The notes beneath the pieces were generated by a model. That model searched no databases and had not been told where the DNA came from. It worked only from the letters and a program-made list of their open reading frames with translations. Positions 1 to 6,425 of a stretch of DNA of 12,446 nucleotides are shown piece by piece. The DNA comes from JAJBWD01 sp041670885 (lineage in GTDB: Bacteria > Bacillota > Clostridia > Clostridiales > Clostridiaceae). The stretch is taken from assembly GCA_041670885.1 (NCBI GenBank), contig JBAXYJ010000067.1, positions 1 to 12,446 on the forward strand. The letters are read 5' to 3'. Positions within the stretch are counted from its first letter, which is position 1; every line of letters starts with the position of its first letter. A program made the translations under genes and the position numbers.

Positions 1-108
1 CTTAGGGTATTTATGGCAAATATACGAAGAAAGATTGAAAAAGACCCTGCTCAGCCCAGATATATAATGACAGAGGTAGGAGTAGGATATAGATTAGCAT
101 ATGAATAA
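1..108 (+). CDS. kdpE: KdpE-type response regulator, C-terminal end (partial)
   Basis: This is the 3' end of an OmpR/PhoB-family response regulator; only the last 35 residues are in the window. They form the end of the winged-helix DNA-binding domain: a recognition-helix segment (LRVFMANIRRKIE), then the hairpin wing ending TEVGVGYRLAYE. The spacing and the words MANIRRKIE, RYI and TEVGVGYRL closely match KdpE, the regulator that KdpD phosphorylates to switch on the high-affinity KdpFABC potassium pump. That identification comes from family knowledge; the receiver domain is outside the window. A hairpin terminator follows directly, so this is the last gene of its operon. The rest of a kdp operon probably lies to the left, which fits the Trk potassium operon starting about 2.4 kb downstream. 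Another OmpR-type regulator is possible but less likely. Confidence 0.8.
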   Translation, partial: LRVFMANIRRKIEKDPAQPRYIMTEVGVGYRLAYE

Positions 109-109
109 T

Positions 110-160
110 ATATAAGCAGACTGTCAACAAAAATGAATTGGCAGCCTGCTTATATTTTTC
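110..160 (+). terminator. Rho-independent terminator after kdpE
   Basis: An inverted repeat has arms at 110-126 and 139-155. Ten outer pairs are perfect (ATATAAGCAG with CTGCTTATAT), one A/C mismatch follows, then an inner CTG/CAG and more. The loop is 12 nt and a run of T follows at 155-159. It starts two bases after the kdpE stop codon. Confidence 0.85.
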
Positions 161-271
161 TAATATTCTCTAAAACACGATTTATCATATTCTAGAATCT
201 GCGCTTCTCTAATCCCATTCTTTTGTCCCTGCTGTCTAAATTTATGTTACCTCAACTCTAAAAATTGGAAT

Positions 272-1027
272 TTATAGCGGTTTTTGAGCAAGATATAATG
301 GAATAGTATCGTTAATAATGATTTTATTGTCAGCATCTATAATAGCCTTTCTTACTCCCGTGTAAAATTTAGACTTATAAGGCTCTTCTAAAGTTATATG
401 CTCACAATGTGTACTAATATATGAAATATATTCATCAGCATTAAGTGTTCTTATCTTTTTCCAGTCTTGATATTTGTAATTAACCAAGCCATAATTCACA
501 ACATTATCATATTTCATTTTACAATTATATCTCTGCTTAACAGAAAAGTGTTCTTTATATACCTCGTCTATTCTATTGTACAGTTCTTCATTTGCACTTT
601 TCTCATCTGAACGGGTCATAAACATTGCAAGAATGCCTCCAGGTTTTAGTATATTGTAGGCTTTTGAGAATGCTATTTCTTCAGGTATCCATTGAATTGT
701 AGCTGCTGAATATATTAAATCAAATGTTTGATTTCCAAAATCGTATGTTTCAAAATCAGCATTTACAATATCAAAATTACTATAAGTTCCATATTTGTTT
801 TTCATATATTCTGTAAAGTTCACTCCAAGTTCAATTGCCTTATAATTACAGCCAGTTTTTAAAATAGGCTCTGTTGCTTGTCCTGTCCCTGGACCAATTT
901 CAAGTACATCTTTGTTTAAATTCAAGTCAGATACAGTAATAATTTCTGTAAAGAGTTCATCAAAATATCGGGGTCTATATTTATCAAATGTTTCTGGTAT
1001 TCGGTCAAATGTAATTCTGAAATCCAT
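272..1027 (-). CDS. Class I SAM-dependent methyltransferase
   Basis: This is a 251-residue methyltransferase of the UbiE/small-molecule type. Motif I, VLEIGPGTGQ, is at residues 41-50. An acidic residue ends the second strand (AIEL, near 66). The motif II/IV segment is FDLIYSAATIQWI (about 104-116) and motif III is ILKPGGILAMF (about 126-136). The variable C-terminal half, which selects the substrate, gives no clear hint of the acceptor. The start is supported by AAGGAGG 8 bases upstream of the ATG. The gene lies 137 bases downstream of the kinase-like gene on the same strand, with no terminator between them, so the two are probably co-transcribed. I see no convincing terminator after its stop. 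Substrate candidates (metabolite, antibiotic, lipid) cannot be separated from sequence alone. Confidence 0.85.
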   Translation of the reverse strand: MDFRITFDRIPETFDKYRPRYFDELFTEIITVSDLNLNKDVLEIGPGTGQATEPILKTGCNYKAIELGVNFTEYMKNKYGTYSNFDIVNADFETYDFGNQTFDLIYSAATIQWIPEEIAFSKAYNILKPGGILAMFMTRSDEKSANEELYNRIDEVYKEHFSVKQRYNCKMKYDNVVNYGLVNYKYQDWKKIRTLNADEYISYISTHCEHITLEEPYKSKFYTGVRKAIIDADNKIIINDTIPLYLAQKPL

Positions 1028-1164
1028 TATTTAAACCTCCTTCTAAATTACATTTTATTTAGTTGTTTTGCATCATTCATATGTCGCTATTGTTTAATAA
1101 TCATAGATTTACAATTGATGAATCATATATGAATATTGTGTATTTAATTTACTGTAGATTATGC

Positions 1165-2076
1165 TTATTTAGCGAATAGAGCTACATTCCAAGCGGTATA
1201 AAATTCGTTTATCGAGGCATACCGTTCAGACCTTTCTTTAGCGACAGATTTTAGTGCAACATCATAGCACGCTTTGCTTAATTCCCAGTTCTCAAAAGAG
1301 CAAGGTGTAAATGCGTTCATTTTATATCGCTGTCTTACTTCAGCATCTGTATAGTTACCGAAAAAACTGTCAAATAGCAACGCCCCAAGTGCAAATACAT
1401 TTGTAGTTTCATCAATAACAGCACCATAAACATATTCTTCCGGTGACTTCAACCTCTTTGTCCCCCAGTAATCTACACCCATATCATTGAATGTTGGCTT
1501 TTTCCTAAAGAAGTCAATATCGCAAATTGTCGTAGTATCTCTTAAAAAATCATACATTATGCTACCGTCATAGAAGTCCACGGCAACATATCCGTTTTTA
1601 GAAACGGTATCCAAAAATGAAAACAACACACCTGCTGATTCAATTCTTTTGGAAATCGGTAGTTGCTTGAAGCACTTTGCAGGGGGGACAATCTGTGGAT
1701 TCTTGTAATATTTCTCAAAATTCCAATGGTCAAATAAGCAATCGCCGTCAGCCCACTTGAATACAGCAATATAAATCTCACCAAGAGTATAATGCTTGAC
1801 GAGTTTTATCAAATTTTTGTGATTGATATCCTCGTATATAGGCATTGCCGCTTTTAAGGCAGCTATTGCTTCTTGCTGTGTTCGTATGGATTCTATTGTT
1901 TTTAAGCCTGCCACCTTAATAAAATACTTGTCTTCCCCATTATCAACACCAAAACTTATATTCCCCGAATCATTTTGGGCAAAGACAGCAAAAACTTTGC
2001 CAAATGATTTAAGCCATGAAAAATCGTGCTCTTCTTTTAAGCTAAAATCAACACTATCTAATTTAATATTAACCAT
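1165..2076 (-). CDS. Divergent protein-kinase-like protein
   Basis: This 303-residue protein has a protein-kinase-like fold, probably phosphorylating protein or a small molecule. Visible motifs are the ATP-anchoring lysine in YFIKVAG (K54), a likely helix-C glutamate (E69), a catalytic-loop segment AVDFYDGSIMYD with aspartate D167, a DFG-like D-F-F (D188), an SPEEY segment equivalent to APE (about 204-208), and an aspartate-containing helix (DETTNVFALGALLF) like kinase subdomain IX. The HRD histidine-arginine is missing and the metal-binding Asn five residues after the catalytic Asp is Ser172, so this is a divergent, possibly atypical kinase. The ATG at 2076 is the best start because TTGGAGGAAATT lies just before it; the in-frame TTG at 2088 falls inside that ribosome binding site. 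A leader ORF with alternative stems lies directly upstream. Base composition looks somewhat richer in G+C than its neighbours, hinting at transfer. Confidence 0.75.
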   Translation of the reverse strand: MVNIKLDSVDFSLKEEHDFSWLKSFGKVFAVFAQNDSGNISFGVDNGEDKYFIKVAGLKTIESIRTQQEAIAALKAAMPIYEDINHKNLIKLVKHYTLGEIYIAVFKWADGDCLFDHWNFEKYYKNPQIVPPAKCFKQLPISKRIESAGVLFSFLDTVSKNGYVAVDFYDGSIMYDFLRDTTTICDIDFFRKKPTFNDMGVDYWGTKRLKSPEEYVYGAVIDETTNVFALGALLFDSFFGNYTDAEVRQRYKMNAFTPCSFENWELSKACYDVALKSVAKERSERYASINEFYTAWNVALFAK

Positions 2077-2081
2077 AATTT

Positions 2082-2120
2082 CCTCCAAGTTTTAGGAGGG
2101 CTACAATATGGTCACCCTCC
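2082..2120 (-). promoter_or_regulatory. Alternative-stem attenuator covering the kinase ribosome binding site
   Basis: Three complementary segments occur in order on the minus-strand transcript: GGAGGG (2120-2115, inside the leader ORF), CCCTCC (2100-2095, right after the leader stop) and GGAGG (2086-2082, the kinase ribosome binding site). Segment 2 can pair with segment 1 (6 GC-rich pairs plus a G-U pair), leaving the binding site free. It can instead pair with segment 3 (5 GC-rich pairs, 8-nt loop), hiding it. The two pairings exclude each other. Ribosome position on the leader would decide which forms. Confidence 0.55.
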
Positions 2121-2145
2121 ACATTTTGTTGTATAGCATATTCAT
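2101..2145 (-). CDS. 14-residue leader peptide ahead of the kinase-like gene
   Basis: This short ORF encodes MNMLYNKMWRVTIL and stops with TAG 24 bases before the kinase start codon. It has its own good ribosome binding site, AAAGGAG at 2154-2160, 8 bases from its ATG. Codons 9-11 contain the GGAGGG arm of a hairpin whose other arm, CCCTCC, begins right after the stop codon. A well-started mini-ORF overlapping switchable secondary structure is the usual layout of translational attenuation leaders, such as those of erm and cat resistance genes. I infer a regulatory role from this layout. The peptide itself matches no leader I can name. Chance occurrence of a short ORF with a Shine-Dalgarno site is possible. 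Confidence 0.55.
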   Translation of the reverse strand: MNMLYNKMWRVTIL

Positions 2146-2181
2146 AAAATCAACTCCTTTACATTTAAGATATCTATGTCA

Positions 2182-2200
2182 ATACAAGACAGACTTGTAT
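2182..2200. promoter_or_regulatory. 19-bp dyad, candidate operator
   Basis: ATACAAG at 2182-2188 and CTTGTAT at 2194-2200 form a perfect 7-bp inverted repeat with a 5-bp spacer. It lies about 40 bases upstream of the leader ribosome binding site for the minus-strand kinase gene. A TTGACA-like hexamer overlaps one end on the minus strand (2182-2177), but no matching -10 is found at normal spacing. Size and symmetry suit a dimeric repressor or activator site. No regulator gene is present next to it. Confidence 0.4.
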
Positions 2201-2461
2201 AATTTTATTTGTATATTATATAAATAATCTGTAGTTCACATTTTCTTACAATTATTCACTATCCCTATATCTCAATTATAAATGTAATACCAATATTTTC
2301 AATTATCATATTATAAAAACATTACTTTTTATTTGCAGATAATTTTATCATTAGTATTTCAAAAATAAAATATTAATAGAATCTTTATACCAATGTTAAT
2401 TTTCTTAACACCGAGTTTATATAATTTTTGCTATTATAATCTAATCATAGAAAACTGTTAT
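2201..2461. other. A+T-rich divergent intergenic region with candidate promoters
   Basis: This gene-free stretch separates the minus-strand kinase leader from the plus-strand Trk operon. It holds two TATAAT hexamers oriented toward the Trk operon (2420-2425 and 2435-2440), neither with a good -35 at 16-18 bases. It also has a small inverted repeat GTTAA/TTAAC around 2395-2409, and an 11-base near-repeat ATACCAATrTT at 2287 and 2387, exactly 100 bases apart. The operon promoter is probably here, but I cannot fix its position. No ORF of note and no riboswitch fold was recognised. Confidence 0.4.
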
Positions 2462-2474
2462 GGAGGTGTGATTT

Positions 2475-2828
2475 GTGATTAAAAATAATAAGCCTTATGA
2501 AAATATAATTAATAAAGCTGCAGACTCAATAAAAGCCAGAAATTATATATCTGCAAAAGAATACATCAGAAAGGCTCTCATGGAAGATTATCATGCACCG
2601 GAGCCTCAAAATCTGATAGGCATTATATGTGAGCTTTCCGGGGACTGCATTTTAGCAGGCAAGCACTATAGAGCAGCAAGTTCATTAGACCCCACATATA
2701 AACCTGCTATCCATAATTTAGAGAGGATAACCTCCTTCAATTATTTTATTGGACAGGAAGAGCCTGATTTTGGAACACAACAGCAAAAATCAGAAGTTCC
2801 TGGCTCTAAACAATTAATAAGTGCATAA
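2475..2828 (+). CDS. Small TPR-like protein A, first gene of the Trk operon
   Basis: This 117-residue helical protein has two tetratricopeptide-like units (about residues 9-43 and 44-77), the second containing GKHYRAASSLDPTYKPA, a typical TPR end. It has no signal peptide or membrane helix and should be cytoplasmic, acting as a protein-protein adaptor. It is clearly paralogous to the last gene of the operon (6426-6737): both share APE-QNL-G, EL-GD, KHY-AA, LDPTYKP and NLERITS-NY in the same order. It starts with GTG, preceded by GGAGG at 8 bases. The C-terminal 25 residues are polar and low in conservation with the paralogue. The next gene begins 131 bases later. Its role in potassium uptake is inferred only from position. 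Confidence 0.75.
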   Translation: MIKNNKPYENIINKAADSIKARNYISAKEYIRKALMEDYHAPEPQNLIGIICELSGDCILAGKHYRAASSLDPTYKPAIHNLERITSFNYFIGQEEPDFGTQQQKSEVPGSKQLISA

Positions 2829-2959
2829 CTGAGGAAATTGTATAATTACCTTTAGACTGATTTTCAGAATAAAATAACGAATTTAAATGGTTTTTTAAGC
2901 TGAAAATTTAAATTGGAGAATTTTCAATTTCCTTAACTGAGTACACGAGGAGAGATAAA
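2829..2959 (+). promoter_or_regulatory. Leader with competing stems ahead of the first trkA
   Basis: Three perfect complementary pairs are present: GGAAATTG 2833-2840 with CAATTTCC 2925-2932; AATTTAAAT 2880-2888 with ATTTAAATT 2906-2914; and TGAAAATT 2901-2908 with AATTTTCA 2919-2926. The first two can nest; the third excludes both. A TATAAT is at 2841-2846 without a good -35. No known riboswitch consensus is recognised, and A+T-rich DNA produces such repeats by chance. Confidence 0.3.
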
Positions 2960-3613
2960 ATGTATATTTTAATTATAGGCTGCGGCAGACTTGGAAGCAG
3001 TTTAGCCAGAGATTTAGTAAGCAGAGGTCACGATATATCAGTAATTGATAAACTAGAATCAAACTTAGACTCTCTGGGAAGCGGATTTAACGGAAAAAGA
3101 ATAAAGGGAGTTGAAATAGATCAGGATACACTCCTTGAAGCAGGAATAGATAAGGCAGATGTTTTTCTGGCAATGACTCCTGATGATAATATAAATATAA
3201 TGGCCTGTCAGATAGCAATAAATATTTTCGGAGTTAAAAGGGTTATTGCCAGAGTATTTGAACCCTTAAAAGAAAATATTTATAAAAAACTGGGGATTGA
3301 AACATTAAATGTGACTCAGAATGCAGCTGATATGGTTAAAAGCAGAATTTTAAAAACAGGTTCAGATATAATCACAGCTTTAGATGATAATATTTCAATA
3401 GTAAAGATAAAAGCGGAAAAATCTAAAATAAGCACGATAAGCGAAATTGAGAAAAAGTATAATTGCATAATATCAGCAGTTACAACTGGCGGAATTACCA
3501 GAATACCCGGCAAAGATGAAGTAATAAATGCTGGAGACACAGCAGTCTGTACTATAAGCAGAGAAAACAGAGTTAAATTAGTTAAATTATTTTCAGGAGA
3601 GATAAAATTATGA
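2960..3613 (+). CDS. trkA: TrkA/KtrA-family potassium channel regulator, half-size copy 1
   Basis: This 217-residue cytoplasmic protein is one RCK unit: an N-terminal Rossmann domain (TrkA_N, about 1-125) and a C-terminal TrkA_C domain (about 133-217). The dinucleotide loop is GCGRLGSSLA (residues 7-16) and the acidic residue ending strand two is D30, which fits NAD(H) binding. Proteins of this family form rings under the TrkH/KtrB pore and gate it in response to nucleotide; some TrkA_C domains bind c-di-AMP. Classic TrkA is about 458 residues with two such units in tandem; here the two units are separate genes. AGGAG lies upstream of the ATG. The stop overlaps the next start by four bases (ATGA), indicating translational coupling. 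Confidence 0.9.
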   Translation: MYILIIGCGRLGSSLARDLVSRGHDISVIDKLESNLDSLGSGFNGKRIKGVEIDQDTLLEAGIDKADVFLAMTPDDNINIMACQIAINIFGVKRVIARVFEPLKENIYKKLGIETLNVTQNAADMVKSRILKTGSDIITALDDNISIVKIKAEKSKISTISEIEKKYNCIISAVTTGGITRIPGKDEVINAGDTAVCTISRENRVKLVKLFSGEIKL

Positions 3614-4260
3614 AAGCAATAATAGTTGGCGGCGGAAAAGTAGGTTATTATCTGTTTAAAACATTAAATAAAAAACATTATGACGTTGTACTGATTGAGC
3701 AGGACAAGTGTCTCTGTGAAAAATTAGCAGATGAAATTGATGGAAATATAATATGTGGTGACGGTTCTGATATAGAGGTGCTTAAAGATGCAGAAATTGA
3801 GCAGGCAGAAGTCGTTGCAGCCGTTACAGGAAAAGACGAAGAAAATCTTGTTATTTGCCAGATGGCTAAAATGGATTTTAATATTAATAAAACTATTGCC
3901 AGAATCAACAACCCCAAAAACCGAAAAATATTTAAAACCCTTGGAGTTGATAAAACTGTCTGCAGTACAGAGGTAATTGCAAATCTTATAGAAAATGAAT
4001 TTGAAAATGATAAGGTTAAGGTGGTACAAACCTTAGACAGAGGAGAAATGATAATAATCGAGGTGGATATTAGTTCGAAATGTAAATGGAGAGATAAATT
4101 AATAAGCGAATTGGAGCTGCCAAGGGAATGCGTTATTGTATCAATACTAAGAAAAGAAAAAGTAGTTTTCCCAAGAGGATATGAAAAAATTAAGGAAGAT
4201 GATAAGGTTCTTCTTATAACAAATAAAGAAAATAAATCGAAAATGGAAAAATATATATAG
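3610..4260 (+). CDS. trkA: TrkA/KtrA-family potassium channel regulator, half-size copy 2
   Basis: This is the second single-unit RCK protein, 216 residues. The Rossmann loop is GGGKVGYYL (residues 7-15), with E30 at the end of strand two (VVLIE). TrkA_C runs from about 135 to 216 and includes the typical PRECVIVSILR and GYEKIKEDDKVLLIT segments. It starts inside the stop of copy 1 (ATGA overlap), with AGGAG about 9 bases upstream. The acidic residue differs between the copies (Asp versus Glu), so their nucleotide preferences may differ. The two copies are diverged throughout, pointing to a heteromeric ring or specialised subunits rather than a recent duplication. It is followed 19 bases later by a small membrane protein and then TrkH. 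Confidence 0.9.
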   Translation: MKAIIVGGGKVGYYLFKTLNKKHYDVVLIEQDKCLCEKLADEIDGNIICGDGSDIEVLKDAEIEQAEVVAAVTGKDEENLVICQMAKMDFNINKTIARINNPKNRKIFKTLGVDKTVCSTEVIANLIENEFENDKVKVVQTLDRGEMIIIEVDISSKCKWRDKLISELELPRECVIVSILRKEKVVFPRGYEKIKEDDKVLLITNKENKSKMEKYI

Positions 4261-4279
4261 GATCTCTGGAGGGATAATT

Positions 4280-4384
4280 ATGATTGGAAAAGGTAAAATG
4301 ATAAGAGGTGTGCTTACAGAAGTAGCTTTTGTTTCTATTTTTATAGGCGTAATTTGGATAATAAATTTACTTGTAATAAGGTGA
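4280..4384 (+). CDS. 34-residue single-helix membrane protein between trkA and trkH
   Basis: This short gene has a strong ribosome binding site, GGAGGG at 4268-4273, 6 bases from its ATG. It encodes a basic N-terminus (K4, K6, R9) followed by one hydrophobic helix, about residues 11-33 (ending IGVIWIINLLVIR), so an N-in single-pass topology is expected. It ends with TGA at 4382-4384, and that stop overlaps the AAGGTGA ribosome binding site of trkH, whose ATG is 5 bases further on, so the two are likely translationally coupled. Placement next to a potassium pore subunit recalls KdpF, the roughly 29-residue stabilising subunit of KdpFABC, but I see no sequence basis for homology. It may stabilise TrkH or bridge it to the TrkA ring; this is inference. 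Confidence 0.7.
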   Translation: MIGKGKMIRGVLTEVAFVSIFIGVIWIINLLVIR

Positions 4385-4389
4385 GCTGG

Positions 4390-5916
4390 ATGAAGATTTC
4401 AATTAGAGATTTTGATGATATAAGAATAATTAATTATTATACCGGATATATAATTATTGTGATTGCCGGTTTAATGCTGATTCCAATAATTACTTCCATC
4501 AGCTTTAAAGAGTGGAATACGGTTGTTGACTTTAGTATAAGCATAAATATATCTATAATTATAGGTCTGCTTCTTATGATAACCGGCAGCAACAGGTCTA
4601 AAAAATTTGAATGGAAGCATGGACTTATAATCTCTGCTTTTTCCTGGCTTTTATTAATGCTGCTCTGTGCAGTTCCATATTATTTAAGCGGGCATCTTAA
4701 ATCTTTTCTGGATGCCTGCTTCGATGTAATGAGCGGTTTTACAACAACGGGACTTGTTATGGCTCAGGATCTGGATCATTTATCCGTAGGCCTGAATATA
4801 TGGAGACATATGTTAACTTTTGTAGGCGGTCAGGGAATGGTAGTTCTGGCCTTAACCTTTCTTGTATCTGATACTGCAGGAGCCTACAAGATGTACGTAG
4901 GTGAAGGCAAGGATATTGAGCTGCTGCCAAATGTAAAGCATACAACCAGGGCAATATGGATAATAAGTTTGGTTTATTTATTTATAGGGACCTTTGCTCT
5001 ATGGATAAACGGACTATTCATAGGACTTAAGCCTGTTTCTTCATTTTTCCACGGACTGTTTATTTTTATGTCCGCCTGGAGCACAGGAGGATTTGCTCCT
5101 ATGTCTCAAAATATGCTTTATTATCACAGCTTTTCCTATGAAATATTAACAATTATATTCTTTGTTATAGGTTCCTTTAACTTTGGACTTCACTATGCAG
5201 TATGGCAGGGAAACAGAAAGGAAATATTTAAAAATATTGAAATTCAAAGCTTTCTGGTAACTGCCGGCATAACTACTTTTCTATTGATTATTGGGCTCAA
5301 AAAGCTAAATGTATATCCAAACTCCATAGCTTTATTCAGAAAAGGCGTCTACATTTTACTGTCTGCTCATACTACTACGGGCTTTGGGACTATATATGCC
5401 AGACAGTTTGCTTTAGAGTGGGGAGATTTTGGAGTATTTATATTAGTTATAGCAATGCTTATAGGCGGATCTGCCTGTTCTACAGCAGGAGGCTTTAAAG
5501 GCCTCAGAGTAGGCATAGTTTTTAAAGGGATAATTGCAGAAATAAGAAAAACCTTAAGCCCTGAAAGAAAGGTTAAAGTATATAAATACCATTATATAAA
5601 GGACCAGGTACTAAATGATGCAGCAGTAAAAAGTGCAGCCTTTATCATAATATGTTACATTGCTTTATTTACTGTTGGAACAGCAATTGGATGTTATTAT
5701 GGATATTCTCTGCCAAGCTCTGCCTTTGAAGCAGCCTCCATAACCGGAAATGTAGGACTTTCCATAGGTGTAACAACACCTTCAATGCCCTCTTTAATGA
5801 AGGTATATTATATAATTGCCATGTATTTAGGAAGGCTTGAATTTATATCAGTATTTACACTAATTGGCTTTGTAATTGGAGGATGCAGAAAATTATGTTT
5901 AAAATGTGTAAGATAG
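4390..5916 (+). CDS. trkH: TrkH/KtrB-family potassium uptake pore subunit
   Basis: This 508-residue integral membrane protein carries potassium inward. Its four M1-P-M2 repeats show the filter signatures: TTTGL (118-122), STGGF (231-235), TTTGF (328-332) and TGNVG (452-456), each with the conserved filter glycine. The intramembrane gating loop GGSACSTAGGFKG is at about 359-371 and the C-terminal helix starts with GRLEFISVF, as in TrkH. Length fits TrkH (about 480-510) better than KtrB (about 445). I start it at ATG 4390, preceded by AAGGTGA; an upstream in-frame TTG at 4354 would overlap the small membrane protein and has no binding site. With the two half-size TrkA proteins it should form a gated potassium uptake system. 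The next gene overlaps its end. Confidence 0.95.
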   Translation: MKISIRDFDDIRIINYYTGYIIIVIAGLMLIPIITSISFKEWNTVVDFSISINISIIIGLLLMITGSNRSKKFEWKHGLIISAFSWLLLMLLCAVPYYLSGHLKSFLDACFDVMSGFTTTGLVMAQDLDHLSVGLNIWRHMLTFVGGQGMVVLALTFLVSDTAGAYKMYVGEGKDIELLPNVKHTTRAIWIISLVYLFIGTFALWINGLFIGLKPVSSFFHGLFIFMSAWSTGGFAPMSQNMLYYHSFSYEILTIIFFVIGSFNFGLHYAVWQGNRKEIFKNIEIQSFLVTAGITTFLLIIGLKKLNVYPNSIALFRKGVYILLSAHTTTGFGTIYARQFALEWGDFGVFILVIAMLIGGSACSTAGGFKGLRVGIVFKGIIAEIRKTLSPERKVKVYKYHYIKDQVLNDAAVKSAAFIIICYIALFTVGTAIGCYYGYSLPSSAFEAASITGNVGLSIGVTTPSMPSLMKVYYIIAMYLGRLEFISVFTLIGFVIGGCRKLCLKCVR

Positions 5917-6401
5917 CGCTACTATGTTTAATTTTAATATTGGGAACCTCATCAGTCTGCTTTGCAAATGATATTACAAACTTTAATGATCTTATAGAAA
6001 ATGGGAAAAGCTTAGACGGAAAGACATTAACTATTGAGGGTGAAGCTATTGGTGAAATAATGAAAAGGGGAGACTATTCCTGGATTAATATAAGCGACGG
6101 CAGCAATGCCATTGGAGTTTGGGGTGAAAACAGCGTAATAAACAGGATAACTACCCTTGGAAATTATAAACAAAAAGGTGATATAGTTAAAATCCAGGGT
6201 GAATTTCATAGAGCCTGCAGTGAGCACGGAGGAGATATGGATATTCATATAAAAAATTTATCTGTAATAGAAAAGGGAAGAAAAGTATCTCATCCCATAG
6301 ATTATAGCAAGGTAAAAATTTTGTCATTATTAAGCTTAGCTTCTTTAATTACTGCCCTGATATATTTTAAATTATGGCATAAAAGAAAAATAACAGCTTA
6401 A
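5895..6401 (+). CDS. Membrane-anchored extracytoplasmic OB-fold protein
   Basis: This 168-residue protein has a signal peptide (hydrophobic core IALLCLILILG, likely cleavage after SVCFA), a beta-rich domain and a C-terminal membrane helix (about 143-160) ending in a basic KRK tail. It should be a single-pass protein facing outward. The outer domain has an OB-fold pattern: LDGKTLTIEGEAIGEI, then YSWINISDGSNAIGVW, then KGDIVKIQGEFH. It recalls bacterial nucleic-acid- or ligand-binding OB domains, but no ligand can be assigned. The start is uncertain: ATG at 5883 touches the GGAGG directly (no spacing), ATG at 5895 is 12 bases away and is preferred, and ATG at 5904 is also possible. All overlap the end of trkH. 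Position suggests a Trk accessory; this is inference. Confidence 0.7.
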   Translation: MFKMCKIALLCLILILGTSSVCFANDITNFNDLIENGKSLDGKTLTIEGEAIGEIMKRGDYSWINISDGSNAIGVWGENSVINRITTLGNYKQKGDIVKIQGEFHRACSEHGGDMDIHIKNLSVIEKGRKVSHPIDYSKVKILSLLSLASLITALIYFKLWHKRKITA

Positions 6402-6425
6402 GGTTGAGTTAAAAAGGTGAAATTT

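Noticed and set aside
1028..1164. Palindromic ATTCATAT-type repeats between kinase-like and methyltransferase genes
   Set aside because: Imperfect, A+T-only and without a T-run; no sign of a terminator or operator beyond chance in this composition.
1823..2095. Plus-strand 90-codon open frame opposite the kinase-like gene
   Set aside because: It lies wholly antisense to a gene with clear kinase motifs and has no ribosome binding site or recognisable domain.
2201..2960. c-di-AMP (ydaO-type) riboswitch ahead of the potassium genes
   Set aside because: The conserved purine-rich core and GC-rich stems are not visible in either the operon upstream region or the internal leader.
4354..4389. TTG start for TrkH 12 codons upstream
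   Set aside because: It has no ribosome binding site and would overlap the small membrane protein; AAGGTGA just before ATG 4390 gives a normal TrkH N-terminus.
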